This document shows, in pieces, positions 27,338 through 34,334 of a stretch of DNA of 64,000 bases (position 1 is the first letter of the stretch; each line of letters opens with the position of its first letter). This stretch comes from UBA11346 sp038060575 (lineage in GTDB: Bacteria; Planctomycetota; UBA11346): assembly GCA_964652775.1 (NCBI GenBank), contig CAZZAM010000002.1, positions 186,001-250,000 of the forward strand. Reading direction: 5' to 3'. The position numbers and the translations under genes were made by a program. The notes beneath the pieces were generated by a model. It was not told the DNA's origin and did no database searches. It saw only the letters and a list, made by a program, of their open reading frames with translations.

Positions 27338-28402
27338 CTAGCGCTCTTGACGTAACGCCCGAACTTCCTTTCCGCTCTGCCAAACCAACACCATTGGTCC
27401 CTTGTCTTCCGCTGAAACAGCTAGGTGCGGATAGCTGCCCGAGCCGACTTCGCTCGGCACACCGCCATCAATCGCGAGCATGATCTTGTCGCCACTCTGC
27501 CAGGCACGATAGACGTTCTTCCCAGCAATTGCCACGCAGCCGTTTCTGCCTTGTCCGAGACTGGTCTCTTGCGGGTCTGCTGGAGTGCACGCAAACATGG
27601 TGCCCTCGCGCCGCCAAACTGTTTGGATGTTCTTCTCTGCGATGGCAACTCCGCCGCCATCCATGGGGCAGGCTTTGAGGCTCCATGTACCGCTGCCCAG
27701 TTTGCCTGGTTTCGCAAAGGTCTTGCCGTAATCACTCGACGAGCATAGCCACAGGTCACGCGCATCGCCGATGTGATTGCGCCACATGACCGCAATCGCT
27801 CCGGCCGTATCGGCTGCAATCGTCGGCTGACAGCATTCGCACACGCCGCCATCTGGCGCTTGGTACAAGACCGAATTCGCCGACCACGTTTCTCCGCCAT
27901 CGGCCGAGCCCGACATTTCGATCTTGGCAAAGCGATCACGTTGATCCAACCAGACCGCCCACACGGCATCGCCCTGACCGGCGGCGATTGAGAACAGCCC
28001 TTCTGCCGCAGCTTTCGGACGATCGTTCACTACTACTGGACCAGTCCACGTCTGCCCGACGTCACGTGATCGCCACGCCACGATATTTCCATCCTGCAAG
28101 CCAATGGCGGCAACAACGAGCGCTGTGCCCGTCATCGCCAACTGTGGACCACGCCGCATGCCAACCATCAACCGCGGAACGTCACCAACCCGCGCCGGTT
28201 TGCCGAACGTCACTCCACCGTCAGCGGAAGTGACAAGCATGATGGTCGAACCGGTCGCGTAGGTTATCGCAACTCGATTGCCTACGATGGCAACGCGTGG
28301 CTGGCCGCCCTTGGCATCAATGACCACCGATTCTGCCGCCCACACACCGATAGCGCTGCTAAGCAGAACAAAACAGACGAACGCGAATCGTGTGGTAATC
28401 AT
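27338..28402 (-). CDS. Secreted sialidase-like (BNR/Asp-box) protein, copy 1
   Basis: A 354-residue exported protein. I chose the Met at 28402, which gives a signal peptide (MITTRFAFVCFVLLSSAIG) and has GGAA upstream. The body is a propeller with at least four Asp boxes: SADGGVTF, SRDVGQTW, SADGGETW and SSDYGKTF. A CECCQPTIAAD motif near residue 200 is notable. Asp-box propellers include sialidases and other exo-glycosidases, but I do not see a clear Arg triad, so activity is uncertain. The adjacent gene is a tandem copy of exactly the same length. Confidence 0.8.
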   Translation of the reverse strand: MITTRFAFVCFVLLSSAIGVWAAESVVIDAKGGQPRVAIVGNRVAITYATGSTIMLVTSADGGVTFGKPARVGDVPRLMVGMRRGPQLAMTGTALVVAAIGLQDGNIVAWRSRDVGQTWTGPVVVNDRPKAAAEGLFSIAAGQGDAVWAVWLDQRDRFAKIEMSGSADGGETWSANSVLYQAPDGGVCECCQPTIAADTAGAIAVMWRNHIGDARDLWLCSSSDYGKTFAKPGKLGSGTWSLKACPMDGGGVAIAEKNIQTVWRREGTMFACTPADPQETSLGQGRNGCVAIAGKNVYRAWQSGDKIMLAIDGGVPSEVGSGSYPHLAVSAEDKGPMVLVWQSGKEVRALRQER

Positions 28403-28622
28403 CGGCTTTCCAGCTGGCATGAGATGGGATGTGGCCATGGGCATATGTTCAACGGTCAACCCCCAAACAAAAGCAGGATTGTAGTTTTCCCGCCATTCTG
28501 TTGAGCCTTTATCCGCCGACGTGGGTCTGCAGAACATGCAGCCACCGCAAGGCAACCACGGGGACGCGGGGAAATGACAAATGGGGTCCGCCAGTTTGTT
28601 GCTGTGCCTGTCGCTGTGTTGA
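28403..28622. repeat. Half copy of repeat family B plus spacer between tandem sialidase-like genes
   Basis: The 16-mer at 28520-28535 (CGTGGGTCTGCAGAAC) is followed by GCAAGGCAACCACGGGGACG at 28547. This matches the left part of the full element at 29906-30163, but no right arm follows. The sequence just upstream of each sialidase-like gene carries a copy of this element, so the duplicated unit was gene plus upstream region. Confidence 0.75.
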
Positions 28623-29687
28623 CTAGCGCTCCTGACGTAACGCTCGCACCTCGTTGCCGCTCTGCCATACCAAGAACATGGGGCCTTTGTCATCCGCTGA
28701 AACAGCTAGGTGCGGAAAGCTGCCTGAGCCGACGTCGCTCGGCGCACCACCATCAATCGCGAGCAGGATGTTCTCGCCACGTTGCCATGCGCGATAGACG
28801 CTCTTCCTGGCTATCGCCACGCAACCGTTCATGCCTTGGCCGAGGTCTGTTTCTTGCGCATCCGTTGGTGTACATGCGAACATGGTGCCTTCGCGTCGCC
28901 ACACCGTCTGGATGATCTTCCCGGCGCTGGCGACGCCGCCACCATCCATGGGGCAGGCGTTGATATTCCATGTTCCGCTGCCCAGTTTACTTGGTTTCGT
29001 AAACGTCTTGCCATTGTCGCTAGAGGAACATAGCCACATGTCGCGCGCCCCACCGATGCTGTTGCGCCACATGACCGCCATCGCTCCAGTCGTATCCGCA
29101 GCAATCGTTGGCTGACAGCATTCGCACACACTGCCGCTCGGCGCTTGGTACAGGAGCGAATTCGCCGACCAGGTTGACCCGCCATCAGTGGAGCCAGACA
29201 TTTCAATTTTGACCAGGCGATCGCGCTGATCCAACCAGACTGCCCACACGGCGTCGCCCTGACCGGCGGCGATGGCGAACAGCCCCTCCGCCGCGGCCTT
29301 CGGCCTATCGTTCACCACCACCGGACCAGTCCACGTCTGACCGACGTCGCGCGATCGCCACGCCATGATATTCCCCTCCTGCGCGCCAATGCCGGCAACC
29401 ACGAGCGTGGTGTTCGTCATCGCCAACTGCGGACCACTCCGCATCCCAACCATCAGCTTCGGAATATTGCCAACTCGCGCCGGTTTGCTGAACGTCACGC
29501 CACCGTCCGTGGATGTAACGAGCATGATGGACTGACCAGATGCGTAGGTGATGGCAACCCGATTGCCCACCACGGCAACGCGCGGTTGACTGCCCCTAGC
29601 ATCAATGACCACCGACTCCGCCGCGCGAGCGCAGGCCGAGCCGACAAGGAGAACGACAAGGACGAGCGCAAACCGTGCGCTATTCAT
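28623..29687 (-). CDS. Secreted sialidase-like (BNR/Asp-box) protein, copy 2
   Basis: A 354-residue exported protein, start at 29687 (MNSARFALVLVVLLVGSACA signal region, possible lipobox at SAC). Asp boxes are STDGGVTF, SRDVGQTW, STDGGSTW and SSDNGKTF, and the CECCQPTIAAD motif is kept. It is highly similar to copy 1 along its entire length, with the differences scattered, so the duplication is not very recent but both copies remain intact. Located at the inner edge of the glycan region, next to the tRNA-fragment boundary of the putative island. Confidence 0.8.
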   Translation of the reverse strand: MNSARFALVLVVLLVGSACARAAESVVIDARGSQPRVAVVGNRVAITYASGQSIMLVTSTDGGVTFSKPARVGNIPKLMVGMRSGPQLAMTNTTLVVAGIGAQEGNIMAWRSRDVGQTWTGPVVVNDRPKAAAEGLFAIAAGQGDAVWAVWLDQRDRLVKIEMSGSTDGGSTWSANSLLYQAPSGSVCECCQPTIAADTTGAMAVMWRNSIGGARDMWLCSSSDNGKTFTKPSKLGSGTWNINACPMDGGGVASAGKIIQTVWRREGTMFACTPTDAQETDLGQGMNGCVAIARKSVYRAWQRGENILLAIDGGAPSDVGSGSFPHLAVSADDKGPMFLVWQSGNEVRALRQER

Positions 29688-29841
29688 CTGCTTTTCAGCA
29701 GGTGGGTGAGGATCTCGGTGCATGGGCACAGGCTCAACGGCCGATGCCAAAATAAAAGCGAGATCCCGTTTTGCCGGCCATGCCGTTGCGCCTGTTCACC
29801 TAAAAAACGCGAGCGCATGTCGAAAACGCAGAAAAGTGGAG

Positions 29842-29864
29842 TGGTTGGGGCGCAGGGATTCGAA
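29842..29864 (-). repeat. Copy of tRNA-Gln 3' end, possible attachment site
   Basis: 23 bases are identical to the last 23 bases of the intact tRNA-Gln gene (34221-34243), in the same orientation: encoded CCA, acceptor 3' strand, T-stem 3' strand and part of the T-loop. Homology ends abruptly on both sides. This is the classic footprint left by site-specific integration at a tRNA 3' end. Confidence 0.8.
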
Positions 29865-29905
29865 GGCTGGCTCAGGAACATGACAACATCGGATTATATC
29901 GCGCT

Positions 29906-30163
29906 CGTGGGTCTGCAGAACCTGCAGCCACCACCGCAAGGCAACCACGGGGGCACGGGGATCCACGGGGGACACAGGAATAGGCAAAAGCAACAAACTA
30001 GCGGATCCCATCTGTCCTTTCCCCGAGTCCCCTGCGGTTTCCCCGTGTCCCCGTGGTTGCCTTGGAGTTCGTACACGAACCCATTGTAGCATGAGCGGCC
30101 ACACGTTACCGATATCCACTGTGTTGGTGGATTTTCGCAGGGTGAACGTTCTGCAGACCCACG
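29906..30163. repeat. Nested inverted-repeat element, family B
   Basis: The outer arms are a perfect 16-mer (29906-29921 and inverted at 30148-30163). Inside, from 29937 to 30065, is a second inverted repeat that starts CAAGGCAACCACGGGG and ends CCCCGTGGTTGCCTTGG. Its outer ten bases are those of family A, but the internal stem is different. Confidence 0.85.
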
Positions 30164-30498
30164 TATCGCGCTATATGCTCCAGATACGTGACTTAGAGCG
30201 ACCTCGATTCGAGGGCGAAACATAGTCATCGTGCTATGTTGGTTTCGCTATGGGCCGGATGTGGGCCGGAGTTGATCTCTGACTGACAACAACCTTACGC
30301 AACGGTTGCCCCGGCGTTCGCGCTGGGGCGAGAGTTTCCTTTTAGCTATGAGACTCGTTGCACGCGGGAAACAGAACCGCGCGAAGGTTCTCCACTCCCC
30401 TACACACCTCGAGTTTTCAAGTAGCGGATCGGAATTTATCCAATTTCGTCACGCGGCAAGTCGTCACATCACGCGGTGAAGTTCCTCGGATCTCGTCT

Positions 30499-30822
30499 TC
30501 AGCGCAAGAAGCGCTCAAGCAGAACGTCGTTCAGCTGGCGGCGGCTATCGTAGACGGCGACGATCAGCACCGCGCTGGCCCTGATCTGATACAGGATGCG
30601 CCAGGGCTTCTCGAAGACCTCGCAGACACTGGAAATGCCGTGCCACTGGAGTTCAGGCACTACCCGGCTCCGCTCAGGCAGCGTCGCCAAAGTGCCAATA
30701 CGGTGCCCAAGTCGCTCAAGGACCTTGTCGGCGTTGATGGCGCTGTCTCGGGCAATGTAGTCAGTGATGCCCAGGATGTCGTCCTTGGCACCGTCGCCGT
30801 ACATGATCGTCCAGCGTTTCAC
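30499..30822 (-). CDS. RelE/ParE-type toxin
   Basis: A 107-residue protein typical in size for RelE/ParE toxins. The N-terminal helices contain AKDDILGITDYIARDSAINADK, followed by LPERSRVVPEL and a beta-hairpin ending WRILYQIRASAVLIVAVYDSRR, the usual ParE-type strand pair. ParE members poison gyrase and RelE members cleave mRNA; the sequence alone does not decide between them, although the fold of the N-terminal helices favours ParE. It overlaps the upstream antitoxin gene by 4 bases, the standard toxin-antitoxin operon. It lies within the putative tRNA-Gln island. Confidence 0.88.
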   Translation of the reverse strand: MKRWTIMYGDGAKDDILGITDYIARDSAINADKVLERLGHRIGTLATLPERSRVVPELQWHGISSVCEVFEKPWRILYQIRASAVLIVAVYDSRRQLNDVLLERFLR

Positions 30823-31103
30823 GCGCTGGCCTTCCGGCGGGCGACCAGCCGCTTACGGGCGGCAGCGAAGACCTCCTCATGGGTGTGAGTCCGACCCTTG
30901 CGGACATCTTCATCCGCCATCGCTACCAGCTTGAGCATGGCCATGGCCTGCTGGGTGCGCTCGTAGGACTCGGGGTCTTGGATGACCGCCGCAGTCGAGC
31001 CGTTCTGCGTGACGATCATTGGACCCCCGCCGTCGCGAACCTCGTCGATCACCTGGGCGAGGTGCGATTTGACATAGCTGACAGACTTGGCGCGGATGGA
31101 CAT
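30819..31103 (-). CDS. Phd/YefM-family antitoxin
   Basis: A 94-residue antitoxin. The N-terminal Phd/YefM DNA-binding fold is visible (SYVKSHLAQVIDEVRDGG, then PMIVTQNGSTAAVIQDPESY). The C-terminal charged helix (DEDVRKGRTHTHEEVFAAAR) would wrap the toxin. GAGG precedes the ATG. It is the first gene of the pair and probably autorepresses the operon; an imperfect palindrome around 31118-31135 (GAAT...ATTC) is the likely operator area. Confidence 0.88.
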   Translation of the reverse strand: MSIRAKSVSYVKSHLAQVIDEVRDGGGPMIVTQNGSTAAVIQDPESYERTQQAMAMLKLVAMADEDVRKGRTHTHEEVFAAARKRLVARRKASA

Positions 31104-31594
31104 TGCTTACCTCGGTTCTGAATATGGTACTAGATTCGGATCCGTTGCAATGAGCGCTACCCGGCTTGTCCTGGTCCATTCCCGATTGTCGCTTTTCCAG
31201 AGTCGCACGGTTTCCCGCTCGTGGTCATTGAGTGAATGCCGCTGACATGCTTGCCACGCAGCCGCCCCCTCTTTCAGTCCATTGTAACTACCTGTAACTC
31301 CGCAGCGTGCCGCGCCCCAATGTCCACATCTCACGCATCGCCTATACCAGAACGGGTCCTCTCCTTACCCCTGCGAATGCGCGTCAGCCTGTGGGTGGCG
31401 CTGGGCACCGCCATGGGATTGCCGATCGATGCGTTGGTCCAAAGCGTCAACGCAGAACCCATCGCCACGAAACGTTGGGAATGCTGGTGCGTTCTATTTT
31501 GAAGTGCAACACCGCGGCGCTGGTCCACGTCCGCTCAGCATGGGAAATGTCAATTGTCCATTGTGTCAATTTCCATTGTGTCAATTCGCCCACG
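31104..31594. other. 491-base gap between two toxin-antitoxin modules
   Basis: It holds the promoter for the Phd/ParE pair and several GTCCATTGT-type repeats, including a short tandem stretch at 31548-31586 (GTCAATTGTCCATTGT then GTCAATTTCCATTGT). No gene is convincing; frames on the + strand lack recognisable features. Confidence 0.5.
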
Positions 31595-31930
31595 TCAGAC
31601 TGGTGTCAGAATGCCGCGCTTGATGAGTAGATCTATGGCACGGTCAATGTCTTCCTGAGAGGTCGCCTGCAGGGCAAGCCCAGCAACAACTCCACTAGCG
31701 GTGACACCGTGTCGCTTGGCCGCGCTCGCTAACGTCTTCCACACCCGCTCCGGTAGCTTGACTGATCGCGGTTGAAGAGGGCGTCCCTTCGTGCCCTTAA
31801 CCGGGCGACCTGGACGGCGGATCACGGGTAGGTCTTCCCACTGCTTTTCTGGACCATGGCGCTTTTCCAAGCGGCGCACAAATGCCTGGTATTCGTCCTT
31901 GGTCATGTCTTGGATGTTTTTGTGGGTCAT
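31595..31930 (-). CDS. BrnA-like antitoxin, ribbon-helix-helix type
   Basis: A 111-residue basic protein. The N-terminus has MTKDEYQAFVRRLEKRHG, followed by a Pro/Arg/Lys-rich linker and a likely ribbon-helix-helix segment (RSVKLPERVWKTLASAAKRH, then GVTASGVVAGLAL). It follows the BrnT-like toxin by 6 bases on the same strand, the toxin-first gene order of brnTA systems. BrnA normally binds DNA and represses the operon. Assignment rests on gene order and the RHH-like segment, so another RHH antitoxin is possible. Confidence 0.65.
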   Translation of the reverse strand: MTHKNIQDMTKDEYQAFVRRLEKRHGPEKQWEDLPVIRRPGRPVKGTKGRPLQPRSVKLPERVWKTLASAAKRHGVTASGVVAGLALQATSQEDIDRAIDLLIKRGILTPV

Positions 31931-31936
31931 GGTAGT

Positions 31937-32209
31937 TCAGCGCAGTCCGCGCCGCTCGATGGGGAAACCAGTCATGGGAAGAACCGTCAGGGGCACAATG
32001 GCGCCGTCTTCAAGGACGGCATAGAGAAGGCGATACCACCGCCCGCGCACACGCCCTTCGGCAACCGTCACGGTGACGTCGTCTTTGTCTGGAGCGTGTC
32101 GCGTCGCTCGGTGAAAGACCTCTTCCCAGAGGGTTGAAGTCATGCCGTGTTCAGCGATATGCTCCAAATTACGACCTGGGCGATGATCCCAGAGGAAGTG
32201 CGTGGGCAT
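31937..32209 (-). CDS. BrnT-like RNase toxin
   Basis: About 90 residues starting at the ATG at 32209; a GTG at 32227 is an alternative. The N-terminal FLWDHRPGRNLEHIAEHGMT resembles the F-WD--K---N--KHG- pattern of BrnT. The following DVTVTVAEGRVRGRWYRLLY and VLEDGAIVPLTVLPM resemble the later beta strands. BrnT toxins are RelE-fold ribonucleases that stop translation. Paired with the RHH-like gene immediately downstream. It is the second toxin-antitoxin module of the putative island. Confidence 0.7.
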   Translation of the reverse strand: MPTHFLWDHRPGRNLEHIAEHGMTSTLWEEVFHRATRHAPDKDDVTVTVAEGRVRGRWYRLLYAVLEDGAIVPLTVLPMTGFPIERRGLR

Positions 32210-32943
32210 CTGGCGAAACGGTAACACCGTATCTCCGAAAGTCGATGGGCAGTCCGACTGGTTTCTGGCTTGGCGGATATGGGGTCCAGTACGTCACCCG
32301 CCACGCGGCGGACATTTCGTGGCTTCCTACAGCTATCAGTTTTCAATCTGTCGATGGGGATTATCCGTTTTTGTCATGCTGCGAGTGATCGCACCACACG
32401 CTGATGCATGTCAAACAAAGTGCGTGTCCATTGTCGCGTCTGTCCATTGTCGCGTCGTGTCTCCATTGTCGCGTCGTGTCCAATTCCTGCAATGCGTGTT
32501 CACCGCTCGTCCCCACATGCAGTATCCGGCATATCCTTGTCGTATCCTCTGTGATTGGGAGGCGCCGAATGCAGCGCTCGCCGCCCAGCCTGTCTCTCGC
32601 ACAACAGACTCAGCGTCCATTGTCCACTTCCATTGTTTGAGCCGGTTTATCCCGGCGCTCGTGTGTCCATTGTCATCTGCAGATGTCAATAAGCGGGCGT
32701 CCTTTATTGCATTTATTTCGTGAAATGTCGACCAAGCCCGTTATCTGCATGAGCGGTTCAACCACATACAGACTAGCGGCCGTTTATGGTTGATCTTCTC
32801 ATAATGAATTTCGAGTTCGTTCTGCAAACCCGCGTTGGGGACAACACCCCATTGAGTTACCATTTCCCACGACGCAGCGTAGGCACTCGCATCGCGCCAT
32901 GCCTACTACACCTACCGTTTCCTGAAACCATCCCGGAGTCCTT
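32210..32943. other. 734-base gene-poor region in island
   Basis: No frame shows protein-like features. The main content is the GTCCATTGT repeat cluster at 32424-32484 and scattered single copies at 32614-32636 and 32664. The region is noticeably less GC-rich than the flanking genes. Confidence 0.5.
32424..32484. repeat. Tandem GTCCATTGTCGCGTC repeats
   Basis: Three consecutive units of about 16-18 bases with the core TCCATTGTCGCGTC occur here, and the same GTCCATTG core recurs at 31277, 31556, 32614 and 32664. The units have no spacers, so this is not a CRISPR. No function can be read from the sequence. Confidence 0.7.
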
Positions 32944-33714
32944 ATGACCAAGTCCGCCTTATGTATCGCCACCACAATAACCGTTCTCGCCTTTTCCGCC
33001 TGCACTGACCATCGAAGAAGCAGTACCGTGATGAGTGATGGTGATTCTGGGACCAGAACAGACCAGAACGAAACTTCCGCAATGGGGAGCCCTCGCGGAT
33101 ATGCAGGCGGACCCATTCATGGTAGAACTTCCAGCGAATCGATAAGCGTGGACAATCATGCCGAGGAACGAAGCGTGCAGCCACAGCATCCGACCGCCGC
33201 ATGGCCATCGGGAGAAACCGTTCCTGGACATGCGCTTGGGCAGACCAATGAAAATGAAGAGCCGGTGCCAAAAAAGAACAAGGATACCTATGAACTGCAG
33301 CAATCAGAACCAGAGACCGTAGCGCAAACCCACAGTGATCAGACAAACACAACCACGAATCAACCTGCGTCCAATGATCTCGCTGCGACAACGGCATCTT
33401 TGCAGCAACTGAACAATGACACCGATCCGCCAATCACACCGACGCTCGCAAATCGCACGTTGTGGGTTGCAAACGATCACCCCCCCGTGGCTACACGTGG
33501 TGGTCTCACTGTGACCGTCTATCTCAAAAAGGACGACACCGCAAATTACTACATCATGGTCGAGTCAACGCATGGTGCTGTCGGTGCAAACCTCATCATC
33601 AACAACTCCGCATACGGAGCCATAACGCCCAGGTCCACCGCCTTCTTACAAAAGACCCCATGCCTGTCGGGGGCAGTAGCCCCGTCTCCTGAGGTCACGC
33701 TGCAGGGTTTCTAG
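32944..33714 (+). CDS. Hypothetical lipoprotein with low-complexity linker
   Basis: A 256-residue frame with GGAG upstream of the ATG and a lipoprotein signal: TITVLAFSAC, so Cys20 is the probable lipidated residue. Residues 25-165 are Ser/Thr/Gln/Asn-rich and look disordered. A short beta-like segment follows (GLTVTVYLKKDDTANYYIMV). I do not recognise it. Base composition is lower in GC than the flanking genes, consistent with transfer. The C-terminal 25 residues (PRSTAFLQKTPCLSGAVAP) read unlike the rest, so a frameshift near 33630 is possible. Confidence 0.6.
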   Translation: MTKSALCIATTITVLAFSACTDHRRSSTVMSDGDSGTRTDQNETSAMGSPRGYAGGPIHGRTSSESISVDNHAEERSVQPQHPTAAWPSGETVPGHALGQTNENEEPVPKKNKDTYELQQSEPETVAQTHSDQTNTTTNQPASNDLAATTASLQQLNNDTDPPITPTLANRTLWVANDHPPVATRGGLTVTVYLKKDDTANYYIMVESTHGAVGANLIINNSAYGAITPRSTAFLQKTPCLSGAVAPSPEVTLQGF

Positions 33715-34220
33715 TCTCGTTGTTTATCGAAGACCGCCTAATTCGCTTGCCATGTGTTTTGAATTTCCATCTCGCATTTGTACTGGATGCATCCGTGCTG
33801 GTTTGAGGCGCAGGGATTCGGTCCAGCCTCGGGTAAACCCGCGGCGTCGTTCGGCGCTGACGCCATGCCCATGGCGTCACGTCCGCTGCGCGGATGTCCT
33901 CACTCCCCTCGCGAGGCACCGCCGCGCCGGCGGTAGCGAGCCAACTGCTTGGCTCACGGCCGAGCGATCGACGGCCCTCCGTGGTCGGCGCAGGATTGGA
34001 TCGCCTGCGCCCCAACCACGAAAAAACCGGCCGTTGCAGTCCGCCAATGTTAGAGCGCGAGCGGGATTCGAACCTCGCGAGGAACCGCCGCGCCGGCGGT
34101 AGCGAGCCAACTGCTTGGCTCGCGGCCGAGCGACCGACGGCCGTCCCTGGCCGGCGCAGGATTGGATCTCCTGCGCCCCAACCAATAAAAAACACGGCCG
34201 TCGTCGGCCGTGTTTTTTAT
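33715..34220. repeat. Two direct repeats of tRNA-adjacent sequence, period 166
   Basis: Two copies begin CCTCGCGAGG at 33907 and 34073 and run about 112 bases with a few mismatches; each ends CTGCGCCCCAACCA followed by A-rich sequence and GGCCG. These ends match the 3' end of the tRNA-Gln gene in inverted orientation. A third tRNA-like fragment (GGCGCAGGGATTCG) lies at 33808-33821. Frames through this region read GSEPTAWL and are artefacts. No gene is present. Confidence 0.75.
34185..34219. terminator. Hairpin terminator downstream of tRNA-Gln, bidirectional
   Basis: The stem ACACGGCCG (34192-34200) pairs with CGGCCGTGT (34205-34213) around a 4-base loop, flanked by A6 and T6 tracts. It begins just after the encoded CCA of the tRNA on the minus strand. 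It is the core of a longer perfect 31-bp inverted repeat (34170-34200 and 34205-34235) that includes the tRNA 3' end. Confidence 0.85.
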
Positions 34221-34294
34221 TGGTTGGGGCGCAGGGATTCGAACCCCGATAGGCAGAGTCAGAGTCTGCAGTCCTACCGTTAGACGACGCCCCA
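34221..34294 (-). tRNA. tRNA-Gln (anticodon CUG)
   Basis: On the minus strand the gene begins TGGGGCG, pairing with CGCCCCA; the U1-A72 start is typical of tRNA-Gln. The anticodon stem GCAGA/TCTGC encloses the loop CTCTGAC with anticodon CTG. The T-arm has GGTTCGAATCC. Discriminator A and an encoded CCA follow. Its 3' end is duplicated at 29842-29864, suggesting use as an integration site. Confidence 0.93.
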
Positions 34295-34334
34295 GTCGTT
34301 CGGGAGGGCGGAGGTTAGCCCAGCATCGCCAGGG

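Larger units (their letters stand above)
29688..30498. other. 811-base intergenic region at island edge
   Basis: No gene is convincing here. It holds the tRNA-Gln 3'-end copy at 29842-29864, the nested repeat element 29906-30163, a hairpin near 30220-30240 (AACATAG...CTATGTT) and a GC-rich hairpin around 30308-30329. All long frames run through the repeats. Confidence 0.6.

Noticed and set aside
31236..31502. Plus-strand frame of 88 codons between the two toxin-antitoxin modules
   Set aside because: It has no family resemblance and runs antisense to the antitoxin promoter region.
32424..32484. Possible CRISPR array
   Set aside because: Units are short and contiguous with no spacers and no cas genes nearby; the 285-base repeats at 20740-21740 are coding.
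34059..34082. A second tRNA gene suggested by GGGATTCGAACCTCGCG
   Set aside because: Only a T-arm-like fragment is present; no acceptor, D-arm or anticodon arm can be folded.
29865..34220. An integrase or transposase gene in the island
   Set aside because: I looked for tyrosine or serine recombinase motifs in both strands of the interval and saw none; only repeats and toxin-antitoxin genes are present.
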